From an uncultured Myxococcales bacterium (lineage in GTDB: Bacteria; Myxococcota_A; UBA9042; CAIXZC01), in the NCBI GenBank assembly GCA_903895725.1, contig CAITUV010000007.1, positions 62,001-126,000 on the forward strand: a DNA stretch of 64,000 bases. Reading direction: 5' to 3'. The notes under the pieces are model-generated. The model made no database searches. It had not been told where the DNA came from and was given only the letters and a program-made list of their open reading frames with translations. This document shows positions 22,887 to 33,200 of the stretch, piece after piece; positions within the stretch are counted from its first letter, which is position 1; each line of letters begins with the position of its first letter. A program made the position numbers and the translations under genes.

Positions 22887-25820
22887 ATGAATAGTCTGGG
22901 GGGGCGCTGGAGCAAAGGCATCGTGGCGCTGGTTTCTGCAGGGTCGGCTCTGCTCCTGCTTTCCCTCCCCGCCCTGGCCAAGATGCCGCTCGGCCACCTG
23001 GACGAGGCGCAGCCGACCTGGGTCGGTGGGTGGGCATTTGATCCCGACCATCCGGAAGCCGAGATAGCGATTCACATCTATGTCGACGGACAGTTCGCAG
23101 GCAACGGAGAAACGAAGGGATACCGGCCCGACGTGAACGCGGCCTACGGAATCACGGGGAACCACGGGTTCACGTTCCCGGTGGACATCGCGAAGTTCGG
23201 CCCGGGGACGCACAACGTTTGTGCGTACGGAATCGATCTGGATGGCGAGGGGAATCCGGCGTTCGACCCCTGCCCCTTCAAGGTAACGATCGCGTGCAAC
23301 CCGCAGTGCGGCGGCAAGAACTGCGGCGGCGACGGCTGTGGCGGTTCGTGCGGAAGCTGCCCGGGTGGTCAGACCTGCAACAACGGCGTGTGCAGCGGTG
23401 GGCAGCCTCCAGGTGGGATGCCCACGGGCAACCTCGATGCTGCCAACGAAGGGATGATCGGCGGCTGGGCCAAGGACCCGGACTGGGAGGGCCCGCTCAA
23501 CGTCCACATCTATGCGGACGGAGCGCTCATCAAGGTGCTCAAGGCGGACCAATGGCGAGAGGATGTCGGCGCACATGCGTTTTCCTGGGATCCTCCGCCG
23601 TTCGGAGCCGGGGATCACGAGGTGATCGCCTATGCGCTCGGGGTGGATGGGGCAGGCAACCCCAACGGTGAGAACCCGGGGTTGAAGGGAAGCCCGAAGA
23701 CGTTGAAGGGTACCTGCAACGGCCTCGAATCCGATGCTCTCGGGTGGTGCCAGGGCATGGCGCCGTACTGGGTCAATCGGCTCAAGGACACGGTCTGGGT
23801 GGGCAACGATTCCATCCGGGTCGGGGTGAACAAGTCGTTTGGGGGCACCCTATTCGGGCTCTACAGCGCGGGCTGGGACCGCAACCTGATCCTGGAGCAC
23901 GGAGGCGGTGCGGTCCAGCTGTCCATCTGGGGCTACGACCCGGTGGGCGGGGCCGGCTGGTACGGCAACGATGGATGCGATCCGAAGTGGTACACGAGCG
24001 AGGCTGCGTGCAAGGCCGGCGGTCACGCAAGCTGCTCGTTGTGGGCTTACCCGGGCGGCGCTCACTGCTCCAACTGCACGTCGCAGAAACCGTGCGGCGG
24101 CTGGACGCCGGGGGCGCCGTGGAACCCGATCCAGGCGCAGGGCCCCGATTGCGGCTGGAACTCGCCGGCCAATGACTGCAACGTCGCGGAATGGCAGGGA
24201 CAGACTTTCTACACGAGGCTGAACGCCCCGTTCCATTTCACTTCGACCGCACCGCCCGCCCCCATGCCCATGGAGCAGTGGGTGACCGCACACGACGGCT
24301 ACGCGGAGGTCAAGTACCGGCTCACCTACTCGGGGCCGTCCGCCTGGTGCAATCATCCCCAGGAGATCCCGGCCATCTTCACGTCGTTCGGGATGAACCA
24401 GCACTACTACTACTATGACGGCGAGGCCCCGTTCACCGGTGCCGGCGTCGTGCACAAGGCCGGGGCTTCCAACGGAGTGCTGCGCTATCCGAACCGCCCG
24501 GAATACGGGCATGGGAACGACTACTTCGGCTATGTCCGGGAAGGGTGGTGGGGCGTCTGTGACGGGCCGCAGGAGCGCTGCCTCACGGTGGCCTCGTTCT
24601 CCCCGGTCATGAACGAGGTGGCGATGGGGCAGAACCAGACCGCCGGGTCCGGATACATCACCGCTCTGGGCTGGTTCGGCGTGAGCCCCGGCATGGACCT
24701 CCAATGGACCGTGTACTACTTCCCCTACCGGTACGACCAGGTGGTGGGCGGCAAGAGCGTGCGCGATATCATCTACTCGCTGGCACCGCCCGAGTTCAAG
24801 ACGCCGACGTGCACGCCGTCATGCGGCGGCAAGCAGTGCGGCTCGGACGGGTGCGGGGGCAGCTGCGGCAACTGTCCGGGAGGGTTCGTCTGCGATGGCA
24901 ACGGGCAGTGTGTCTCCGGATGTCCGGACAGCTGCTGGGGCAAGCAGTGCGGCCCGGACGGGTGCGGAGGCAGCTGCGGCAACTGCGCTCCCGGGTTTAC
25001 CTGCACCGATGCGGGGCAGTGCACGCAGGAGTGCTTCGGGAGCTGCATGGGCAAGGAGTGCGGGACGGACGGGTGCGGCGCAAGCTGCGGAGCGTGCAAC
25101 CCGGGATTGACCTGCACCGACGGCGGCCAGTGTGTGCAGAACTGCGTCGGCGACTGCACGGGCAAGGAGTGTGGCTCGGACGGGTGCGGCGTGAGCTGCG
25201 GCAACTGCGGCCCCGGCCTGTTCTGCACCGATGCGGGCCAGTGCGTGGACGAATGCCCGGCAAGCTGCGTGGGCAAGGAGTGTGGCTCCGACGGCTGCGG
25301 GGGCGATTGCGGCAATTGCGGCCCCGGGCTCGTCTGCTTCGTCGGCGTCTGCGTCGAGCCGTGCGAGCCCACGTGCGACGGCAAGGAGTGCGGGCCGGAC
25401 GGCTGCGGCGGAATCTGCGGCACGTGCGGGTTTGGCGAAGCCTGCGCCATGTCCGACTACCAGTGCCTTCCCGAGGAACAAGTGCCCCCGGAGGAGCGCT
25501 GGGAACCGGAAGAAGAGGGCGACCCGGACGTCGTTTCGCAAGGGGACGGAGGATCCGGGGCGGACACAGCGGGCCCGGGAGAGCCGGATTCGCACGGCAG
25601 CGCCCCTGACGGTCAGCCCAACCCGGTCCCGGACGAGAACGGGACGTGCCCCGACGGCTTCAAGGCCGTGGACGGCAAGTGCATCCTGGCGGAAGAGAAC
25701 AAGAAGAATCCGGGCGGGTGCGGGGTCGTGGATGGAAGCCCTCCGGCCCGATGCTTCCTGGCCCTCGTCTTCCTGCTGGCCGGGGTCTGGTTCGCGCGCA
25801 GAAGACACCTCGCGAGTTGA
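22887..25820 (+). CDS. Secreted Cys-rich protein with MYXO-CTERM-like tail
   Basis: The 977 residues have a cleavable signal peptide ending ALA (about 31). Two related modules (about 33-130 and 175-270), each with GHLD or GNLD, GGWA.DPD and IHIYVDG/VHIYADG, resemble bacterial Ig-like surface repeats. One CG.DGCGGSCG module sits between them. Residues about 275-635 form a large Trp/Gly-rich domain I do not recognise, with several disulfide-type cysteines. Six tandem CG.DGCGGSCG modules follow, then an acidic linker. The end, GGCGVVDG plus a hydrophobic span plus WFARRRHLAS, matches the MYXO-CTERM sorting-tail plan (Gly-Cys, membrane span, Arg cluster). ATG 22887 has GGAGG 7 bases upstream. Surface anchoring is inferred. 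Confidence 0.8.
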   Translation: MNSLGGRWSKGIVALVSAGSALLLLSLPALAKMPLGHLDEAQPTWVGGWAFDPDHPEAEIAIHIYVDGQFAGNGETKGYRPDVNAAYGITGNHGFTFPVDIAKFGPGTHNVCAYGIDLDGEGNPAFDPCPFKVTIACNPQCGGKNCGGDGCGGSCGSCPGGQTCNNGVCSGGQPPGGMPTGNLDAANEGMIGGWAKDPDWEGPLNVHIYADGALIKVLKADQWREDVGAHAFSWDPPPFGAGDHEVIAYALGVDGAGNPNGENPGLKGSPKTLKGTCNGLESDALGWCQGMAPYWVNRLKDTVWVGNDSIRVGVNKSFGGTLFGLYSAGWDRNLILEHGGGAVQLSIWGYDPVGGAGWYGNDGCDPKWYTSEAACKAGGHASCSLWAYPGGAHCSNCTSQKPCGGWTPGAPWNPIQAQGPDCGWNSPANDCNVAEWQGQTFYTRLNAPFHFTSTAPPAPMPMEQWVTAHDGYAEVKYRLTYSGPSAWCNHPQEIPAIFTSFGMNQHYYYYDGEAPFTGAGVVHKAGASNGVLRYPNRPEYGHGNDYFGYVREGWWGVCDGPQERCLTVASFSPVMNEVAMGQNQTAGSGYITALGWFGVSPGMDLQWTVYYFPYRYDQVVGGKSVRDIIYSLAPPEFKTPTCTPSCGGKQCGSDGCGGSCGNCPGGFVCDGNGQCVSGCPDSCWGKQCGPDGCGGSCGNCAPGFTCTDAGQCTQECFGSCMGKECGTDGCGASCGACNPGLTCTDGGQCVQNCVGDCTGKECGSDGCGVSCGNCGPGLFCTDAGQCVDECPASCVGKECGSDGCGGDCGNCGPGLVCFVGVCVEPCEPTCDGKECGPDGCGGICGTCGFGEACAMSDYQCLPEEQVPPEERWEPEEEGDPDVVSQGDGGSGADTAGPGEPDSHGSAPDGQPNPVPDENGTCPDGFKAVDGKCILAEENKKNPGGCGVVDGSPPARCFLALVFLLAGVWFARRRHLAS

Positions 25821-25863
25821 GGCGGATGCCCGCTGTCAGCGCTCATGTGCTCGAGCACTGCAG

Positions 25864-25892
25864 TTGACTTTAGGGGACCATTGTCCTAGAAG
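25864..25892 (+). promoter_or_regulatory. Candidate promoter of the beta-helix/kinase block
   Basis: TTGACT (25864-25869), 17 bases, TAGAAG (25887-25892). It is the last recognisable promoter before a run of six co-directional genes to 41401, whose gaps are 40, 127, 88, 9 and 13 bases. Confidence 0.55.
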
Positions 25893-25941
25893 TGAATTCC
25901 AGTTGCAACCGACGGGGCTTGCCCACGAGGAGGAGTATTCC

Positions 25942-27684
25942 ATGGGTCGGCAAGATCTGGTCTTGACGTTTGCTCTGCTCCTGCTGCCGGTTGTCCCAAT
26001 CGCGTTCCTCGCGTGCGGCGGAGAATTGCAGAGCACCGGGCAGGATGTGTCCGGCGCCGATGGGGCCGGGTGGAGCTGTGGCCAGCCTGAACCATGTGAG
26101 CTTTCCAGCTATGCAAAGGAGTTGCCGGCCGCAGGGGTCGTTTACGTGAACTCTTGCTGCGCCGCAGTTGGGAATCCGGATGGCTCGCTCAAGCACCCCT
26201 TCGCCGACATCGGCTCTGCCGTTGCGGCAGCCAAGCCGGGCGACACGATCGCAGTTGCGGCCGGGGTCTATGAGGAATCGGTCAAGGTAGACAAGAGCAT
26301 CTCCCTCCTCGGAGCGGGCCGCGAGAGAAGCCTGCTCCACTCGACGGACGCGAATCCGACGGTGCTGTTGGACAAGGTGGAGGGGATATCGGTATCCGGT
26401 CTCTCCTTGACCGGGGCCGGCGGCGTGGGGCTCACCGTCCAGAAATCGAAGGACGTGTCCCTGTCCGGGCTGTCCGTTTCCGGCTACCAGGAAGGCGCTT
26501 CGGGGCAGGTGGGTGTGGGATTGCTGGTGTTCGGGACGACCGGAGTGACGGGCGTTGGATTGCACGTGTGGGGCAATCGGGCATACGGAATTTACTTCTC
26601 GGGAAGCTCGGGCTTCGTCTCGGGGAGCAGGATCCATGAGAATGGTATCGGTTGCGAGTCCGCGGGTATCGGGCTCGCGAACGGATCCACGCTGACCCTC
26701 GGCATGAAGGAAAGCCCTGCGGACTATGCACAGGCGGGGGTGCTCGATGCGGGGGGAAGCCTCCTGGAGGACAACAACGGAGTCGGTCTCTACGCCGAGG
26801 AATCCGTGGTCACGGCCAACGGAGTCGAGTTCTCGGGTAACCTCTGCGGCGGCATGCTGTTGTCCTGTTCATCCCCCCAGCCGGGCGCCACGACGTTGGC
26901 GGGGAGCATCCTGAGGGGGCTCATGGAGAGGGGCGTGGAAGTGCGGGGTTGCAGCTTGGAGATTGCCAACAGCCTGTTTGAGGACATCGAGGCCCAGCCG
27001 GGTGGATTCCCGGGCCATTGCCTGCTCGCGGTGCAGGACGCCGTGGAGGGAACGTCGGTCGTCGTGATGGACAGTCAATTCAAGGGCTGTGCGGGAGCGG
27101 GGATCCTTCTTGAAGGGCCGGTCAAGGCGGAGATCTCCGACAACCAACTCAGCGAGTTGGGTTCCGCCGGCATCTGGGCCCAGTGTGGGGCGAAAGTGGC
27201 GCAAGTCGCACGCAACGCTGTCGACGGGGCCGGTGCCGCCGGAATTGCAGTCACCGACGGTTCCTCCGCACTGGTGACGGGCAATTCTGTCAACTTGACG
27301 CACTGGGACTCCATCGTGGACTTCGACGACTCGAAAGTGGTCGAGGTGGCCGACGGCCTGCTCGTGAGCGAGATCGAGCTGGCCGGCGCGATCCTGCTCG
27401 AGGGGAACGAGGTGCTGGGCTCGGAGCGTGTCGGCATCATCATCGACCAGGCCGACGAGACCAGCGTCACGTTCGGTGCAGGGAACAAGGTTGCCGGAAA
27501 CGCGATGGCAGGCATCTCCCTGCAGAACGGAGCCGAGTCGATTGCGGTTGCTGCGGATCTTGCTGGAAGCGTGCAGTTCGAGGTTGAGGGAGCGGGCCCC
27601 AACGGTGGCGAGGGGGACTTGGTCACCGGCAAGGCCTTCGAGATTGTCACGAAGATGTGCATCCCGCCGGAGTGCAAGGAGTAA
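25942..27684 (+). CDS. Beta-helix lipoprotein, DUF1565-like
   Basis: A lipoprotein of 580 residues (lipobox FLAC, Cys25). After a short linker the start VYVNSCCAAVGNPDGSLKHP (about 70-90), followed by FADIGSAVAAAKPGDTI and VAAGVYEESV, is the typical entry of DUF1565/pectin-lyase-like right-handed beta-helices. The rest consists of helix coils with G.GL.V and N..GI.L repeats. The protein ends MCIPPECKE, nearly the same tail as the giant protein at 34240 (ICIPPECNE). AGGAGG (25928-25933) and a good promoter support ATG 25942. The kinase gene starts 40 bases on, so co-expression is likely. No catalytic residues are apparent. Confidence 0.82.
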   Translation: MGRQDLVLTFALLLLPVVPIAFLACGGELQSTGQDVSGADGAGWSCGQPEPCELSSYAKELPAAGVVYVNSCCAAVGNPDGSLKHPFADIGSAVAAAKPGDTIAVAAGVYEESVKVDKSISLLGAGRERSLLHSTDANPTVLLDKVEGISVSGLSLTGAGGVGLTVQKSKDVSLSGLSVSGYQEGASGQVGVGLLVFGTTGVTGVGLHVWGNRAYGIYFSGSSGFVSGSRIHENGIGCESAGIGLANGSTLTLGMKESPADYAQAGVLDAGGSLLEDNNGVGLYAEESVVTANGVEFSGNLCGGMLLSCSSPQPGATTLAGSILRGLMERGVEVRGCSLEIANSLFEDIEAQPGGFPGHCLLAVQDAVEGTSVVVMDSQFKGCAGAGILLEGPVKAEISDNQLSELGSAGIWAQCGAKVAQVARNAVDGAGAAGIAVTDGSSALVTGNSVNLTHWDSIVDFDDSKVVEVADGLLVSEIELAGAILLEGNEVLGSERVGIIIDQADETSVTFGAGNKVAGNAMAGISLQNGAESIAVAADLAGSVQFEVEGAGPNGGEGDLVTGKAFEIVTKMCIPPECKE

Positions 27685-27724
27685 GCACGGGTCGGGGCCG
27701 CCCGGGGGACGGAAGGGAGCGAGC

Positions 27725-30160
27725 TTGGAGGGGATCTGCCCCAACTGCGGTTGCAGCGGACAGGCCGGCACGCCGTGCGGCACCGAGGGGTGCGCGGTCC
27801 ATCACCTGCATTTCGTTCCGCCGGAGCTGGTGACTGCGGGAATTGCCGGGCCCCTGGGACGGGATCCGCTGGTCGGCTGCATGGTGGCCGACCACCTCGT
27901 CGCCCGCAAGATCGGAAGCGGCGGATTCGGGGCAGTCTACATCGCACTCCAGATGCCGCTGTTTATGAAGACGGCCCTCAAGATACTGAAGGTGGAGTCG
28001 GGACACGACCCCTCGACCGGGGCCCATCAGGCGCGGTTCGAGAAGGAGGCCCAGGCACTGGCGCGGCTCGTCCACCCCAACATCGTGCGGCTCTTCAAGT
28101 ACGGCATGTTCAACGAGATGCCGTTCATCGTGATGGAGTACGTCGGAGAAGGGAGCGATCTCGCCCGGGAGCTTGCAGACAGAAAGCTGGCGAGGCGAGG
28201 TTTCAGCCTGGCGGAGGTGCGGCGCATCGTGGCTCAGGTGGCGCATGCTCTTGAGGCCGCACACAAGCAGAATGTGGTCCATCGGGATATCAAGCCGGCA
28301 AACATCATGCTCCAGCCGGTCGAAGGGGAACCGCTGTTCGTTCGGGTGCTCGATTTTGGCCTGGCCAAGATGGTCGCCGAGAGCCCGGAAAGCACGGTGG
28401 TCATGGGGACCCCAATCTACATGGCACCGGAGCAATACTTCGGCCGAGACATCGGTCCGTGGACGGACCTGTATGCTACGGCCCTGGTCTGCTTCGAGCT
28501 GATGACCGGTCGGCGGGCGTTCAGCGCGACCAATTCCCAGGAGCTCTTCCTCCAGAAGATCTCGGCCAAGTTCGACTTTACGCAGGAGGCCGGGAACTCG
28601 GCTCCCCCACCCGCAGTAATGCAGTTCATGCGCAAGGCAACAGCGAAAGAGCCTTCTGAGCGGTACCGAACGGTCCCCGAGTTCCTTGCCGGCGCCAGCG
28701 AGATGTTCGACGCCCTGGAACAGGCTGGGGTCCGATCGCTCCATCCGGAGGCGTCCGACGCGTCAACGGAGACCGAAACCATCACGGGCAGCGCTGCGTT
28801 GCCTGTCACCGTGCCTCCCGGTATGGACGGGGCAACACTCACGTCCCCTTCGTTGTCGGATCCGGTGGCACTCGGGATGCAAAATGAGGAACCATCGGGG
28901 CAGAAGCGCCGACGCCGGATCCTTCTGGGCATGGCCGCAGCCCTCGTCACGCTAGCCCTGGCAGGACTGGTGTTCTTGTTCTGGCCGGGCGGGTCTCTCG
29001 ACATCCTGTTGAGCGGCACCACCTCGGGGGACCAGAAGGAGCCAGCGATGGCTGAGCTGCCTGACGGCCGGGTCCTGGCCGCGTGGCGGGCCTCCCGTCC
29101 CGACGGGGCCACGAGCGACATCGTGGGGCGGCTTTTCGATCAGGCCGGTACTCCACTTGCCGACGAATTTCGGATCAGCTCGTTTGACGGCAGTGACTTA
29201 CGGATGCCGGCCCTCACGGCCTTCCCGGACGGCAGGGTGCTGGCCATCTGGATCGGAGAGAACCGGGACGGCAGCGGAATGGGGGTGATCGGCCAGTGGT
29301 TGTCTCCAGGCCTATCCCCGTACCGGGAGGAGTTCGTGGTCAACGCCGACTTCGGGGAGGGAGACCAGGAACTGGCCGACATCGCTGTGGCTGACGACGA
29401 TCGCTTTGCGGTGGTTTGGCAGAGCTACGGCCAGGACGGGGACGACTTCGGTATCTTCTGCCAGCTCTTTGCCGCCAACGGCGATCGGCAAGGGAGAAGC
29501 TTCGCCGTGAATACGCTAACCGCCGGAAGGCAGCGATTCCCGGCCGTGGCAGCGGGGTCTGGACAGCGGTACATGGTCGTCTGGGAGAGCTCGCAGTCGG
29601 CCGTGCAGCAGGAGGACTACACGATCTTCGGGCAGCTTCTCGACCTGGACGGTAGCCGGATTGGAGAACCGACGGTCGTCAATTCCTTTGCCAGGGGGCG
29701 CCAGCGGTACCCGGACCTGGCCGCTGTGCCCAGCGGGTTTGTGGTCGTCTGGACCAGTGAAGAGCAGGACGGAAGCGGCCGAGGAGTCTATGGGCAGCTG
29801 CTGGATCCGTTTGGCGCGCGAGTGGGAGAGGAGTTTCGCGTCAATTCCTTCACCTCGGGGGACCAGTGGGTGCCCAAGGTAGCTGCGTTTCCGGACGGCC
29901 GCTTCGTCATCGTCTGGATCAGCGCCGGACAGGACGGATCCGGATTCGGCGTCTTCGGGCAGTCTTTCTCCGCTGACGGAGTCAAAAGAGGTTCCGAGTT
30001 CCAGGTCAACGACTATGCAGGGTCGGACCAGGTGGTCCGCTCCATCATCGTGTTGGGGGAAGACCGGCTCATGGTGGCCTGGGACAGCAAGGATCAGGAT
30101 GGGTCGGGGTGGGGAGCGTTTGCGCGGGTCGTGGTAGTGGACGACCCGGTGGGCCGGTAA
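27725..30160 (+). CDS. Transmembrane Ser/Thr kinase with seven-repeat external sensor
   Basis: The 811 residues start with a zinc-ribbon-like leader (CPNCGC...CGTEGC, about 5-23). The Hanks kinase domain has loop GSGGFGAVY (64-72), Lys86 in TALKIL, alphaC Glu108, catalytic HRDIKPAN (186-193), DFG (210-212) and APE (234-236), so it should be active. A juxtamembrane linker is rich in Ser/Thr, and the membrane span lies at about 399-420. The outer part has seven repeats of about 50 residues ending in a ..VVW strand, several with QDGSG.GV.GQ and G..FRVNS motifs, suggesting a seven-bladed propeller. TTG 27725 is used because AAGGGAG precedes it and it captures the zinc ribbon; no ATG does. It probably phosphorylates cytoplasmic Thr/Ser in response to an external ligand. 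Confidence 0.9.
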   Translation: MEGICPNCGCSGQAGTPCGTEGCAVHHLHFVPPELVTAGIAGPLGRDPLVGCMVADHLVARKIGSGGFGAVYIALQMPLFMKTALKILKVESGHDPSTGAHQARFEKEAQALARLVHPNIVRLFKYGMFNEMPFIVMEYVGEGSDLARELADRKLARRGFSLAEVRRIVAQVAHALEAAHKQNVVHRDIKPANIMLQPVEGEPLFVRVLDFGLAKMVAESPESTVVMGTPIYMAPEQYFGRDIGPWTDLYATALVCFELMTGRRAFSATNSQELFLQKISAKFDFTQEAGNSAPPPAVMQFMRKATAKEPSERYRTVPEFLAGASEMFDALEQAGVRSLHPEASDASTETETITGSAALPVTVPPGMDGATLTSPSLSDPVALGMQNEEPSGQKRRRRILLGMAAALVTLALAGLVFLFWPGGSLDILLSGTTSGDQKEPAMAELPDGRVLAAWRASRPDGATSDIVGRLFDQAGTPLADEFRISSFDGSDLRMPALTAFPDGRVLAIWIGENRDGSGMGVIGQWLSPGLSPYREEFVVNADFGEGDQELADIAVADDDRFAVVWQSYGQDGDDFGIFCQLFAANGDRQGRSFAVNTLTAGRQRFPAVAAGSGQRYMVVWESSQSAVQQEDYTIFGQLLDLDGSRIGEPTVVNSFARGRQRYPDLAAVPSGFVVVWTSEEQDGSGRGVYGQLLDPFGARVGEEFRVNSFTSGDQWVPKVAAFPDGRFVIVWISAGQDGSGFGVFGQSFSADGVKRGSEFQVNDYAGSDQVVRSIIVLGEDRLMVAWDSKDQDGSGWGAFARVVVVDDPVGR

Positions 30161-30287
30161 GGGGCGATGCCGGTTGGAGGGCGACGGACAGCGTGGGAGG
30201 GGAGCGGCCGGTGCCAGAGGTGGCGCCGGGGGTTCAGGCGGTGCGGCGGATAGGAACAGCGTTTCGCTACAGGTCGGAGGATAGCAC

Positions 30288-33200
30288 ATGAGGGCAGCCC
30301 AGACGGTGCTCCTGTTGGTCCATGCAGCTCTGGGAGTCGTGGTCGGCTGTGGCGGTCCCAAGGGAGAGAAGGGGGTGAGCCCCGGCGACGCGAGCGTGGA
30401 AGTCGATGCCGGGGAGGTCGTCGAGGCCTGCCCCGACGGCCTCATCGCTTGGCCGGGAGGCGGCTGTGCCCCGCTGGTGGACGAGTGTGAAAATCCCTGG
30501 GAGCTGCCTCTGATCGGCGGCGGATGCGTGGCCATCGGACCCCGTGCATGCCCGAAGCTGTGGGACCCGGAGGCCGACGTCGACTGCGAGCCGGGCCAGC
30601 TCATGGAGTATGACGGGAATGCCTGTCCGGAAGGGTTCGTGCTGACCGAGGACGAGGTCGCGTGTATCCCGTTCTTCGAGGAGAGCTGCGGGGAGATGGA
30701 GATTCCGGTGCTCGGTGGCGGGTGCAAGAAGGTCGGGCCGAACTGGTACGACCCCGAGGCACCGAATGGGGGGCTGGACGTGCCGTACTTCGACGAGTGC
30801 GGCCCGGGGCTGCTGGCGCTGAAGGGGGGAGGATGCGTGCAGGTCGGCCCCCGTGCATGCCCGAAGCTGTGGGATCCGGAGGCGGACGTGGAATGCGAGG
30901 TAGGGGACTTGCTGCCCTGTCCCGAGGGGTGGAGTGAAAGCGAAGACGGGATATACTGTGACCCGAAGTACGGGGAGTGTGGTCCGGGCGAGCGTGCGCT
31001 GGTCGGGGGCGGATGCGAGCGGGTTCTGCCCTTGGTGGGGGACTGCCCGCCGAGCACCTATGCAGATGTCCCCAATGAGGCCGCAAATGTTGTTTATGTC
31101 AATGCCACTTCAGGGTGTGCCGAAGGGTGTGGGAGCATGGCGGCTCCGCACTCAAGCATCAGCGCCGCTCTTGACGCAGCGCCGGACGGAGCATGGGTCC
31201 TGGTCGCAGCGGGCAACTACGAAGAGGGGCTCCTGGTGACACGTCCTGTGCACGTGCTCGGCGTTTGCGCTGGCAGCGTGCTGGTTTCCGGCTTGGTTCA
31301 GGTTGCCGGCGGTGACATCGTGCCTGACTTGCAGGCGGGTATCTGTGTTCTGGATTCCGCCGGCGTTGAGTTGACCGGCCTGACAATCAGCTCTCCTGGG
31401 ATCGGTCTGGCGGTGGTTGGCGCACAGGACGTCAGCGTTCACGACGTGGAAGTGACGGGAAGCGTTGCCCGCGGCATACTCGTCGCCGGGACTGATGCTT
31501 CTGCGTCGCTTGTTCGCATTTGGATGCACGATACCCTCGAGGACTTGGAGACTCAGAAGGCGGGTGGCCTGTGGATCCTGGGCGGGGCCAAGGTCGACCT
31601 CCACCAGGCGCTGTTGGAAGAAACCACGGGCAGTGCCATCGGTGCATTCGATGACGGAACGTTTCTAACGGTTTCCGAAACCGTGGTCCGCGGGACTCAT
31701 CCGTGGTCAGACCAGACGGGTGGTTTTGGCCTTGGAGTTGATTCTGGGCCGACAGTGAAGATCAGTGAATGTCTCTTCGAAAGCAACAGAGACGTCGCAG
31801 TTGTCGCCTGGGGACAAGCGACAACGCTAGACCTGACGAACTCGGTGGTCCGCAACACCAACTCCAGGCCAGATGTCCCGACTGGGTACGGCATGCAGGT
31901 GTCCGAGGCCACCGTTACGGTTTCAGACAGCCTGTTCGATGGCAACTCCGCAACTGGGATCCTGGCGAACGGACTGTGGGGTTACCTCGCAACCAGCGGA
32001 ACAACGGTTCGGGACACGAAGGACGTTGATGGCCAGGGCTATGGCACCGCCATCCAGGTGCAGGGCGGAAGCGAATGGAGTGCCGCGGGTTGTCTTGTAG
32101 AAGGTAGCACGCTTCTGGGGTTGGCTGTCGTCGGCCAGGAAACCAAGGCGGGCGTGCGTGGAATCTTGGTGCGGGACACGGTTGCGGTGTCTGACGGCAC
32201 GGAGGGAGCTGGCCTGGAGGTGGCCTACAGCGCATCAGCGTCGCTGGTCAATTGCCTTGTCGAGGGCAACTTCGGAATGGGGCTGCATGCGTACGGTGCC
32301 GAAACTCAGGTCCAGATCGCGTCAAGCGTCTTCCGCCACACCATGGGGTCTCAAGCCGTGGAACCGAACGTGTTTGTCGATGGCGCCTCCGTCACTGGAT
32401 CGGACAGTCTGTTCGAGGGCGGCCGGGGCTTCGGCGTGATGCTCCAGGGAGAAGCCGGCGCTGCCGTCTTCGGTGCTTCCGTGGTCCGCAACACCAACCC
32501 GAGTGACGAGGGCGGAGTCGGAGGGGCGTTCCAGGTAAGTGCGGGAGCGTCGCTGGATCTTGCTGGATGTTCGTTGGAGAACAACGTCGGCGTGGGCATT
32601 AGCGTTGCCGGAGCCGGGTCCAAGGTCGTCGCTGGTGCCTCGGTGGTACTGGCCACCGCTTCGAATGGGCCTTCCGCTCCGGGCTACGGCCTTGCACTGC
32701 AGGACGGAGCAGCCGCCGAGTTGTCTGGCTCCCTTCTATCCGCCAACGTCGGTGCAGGCGCAGCGGCAGGCGGCAAGGGGGTCAACCTGCAAGTGATCGA
32801 CACCGTGGTCCGGGACACTACGTCAGATGCACAAGGGCAGTTCGGAGTGGCTTTGAACCCGATCGACGGCGCCTCCATGACCGTCTCTGGTTCCTTGCTT
32901 ACAGGCAACCGTGGTGCGGCCATCGAGGCTCATGGGGCGGGAACGTCCATTCAAGTCGAGGGCAGCGTCGTCGAAGAAACCGTGCCGGATGAGTCGGGTG
33001 TTGGCGGCTACGGTCTAAGCGCGGCGCTTGGCGCTACGGCGACGGTGAAAGGCTCTCTGTTTGCCCGCAACAAGAGGACTGGCGTTCTTGTGTGGGACTC
33101 CGGCACCAGCGTGCAGCTGTCCGGCAGCTGCATCCGGAGTGCGGTTCCAGAAGACGAGCTGGACGGAATTGGGGCCGGTGTGTTTGGGGGGGGAGAACTG

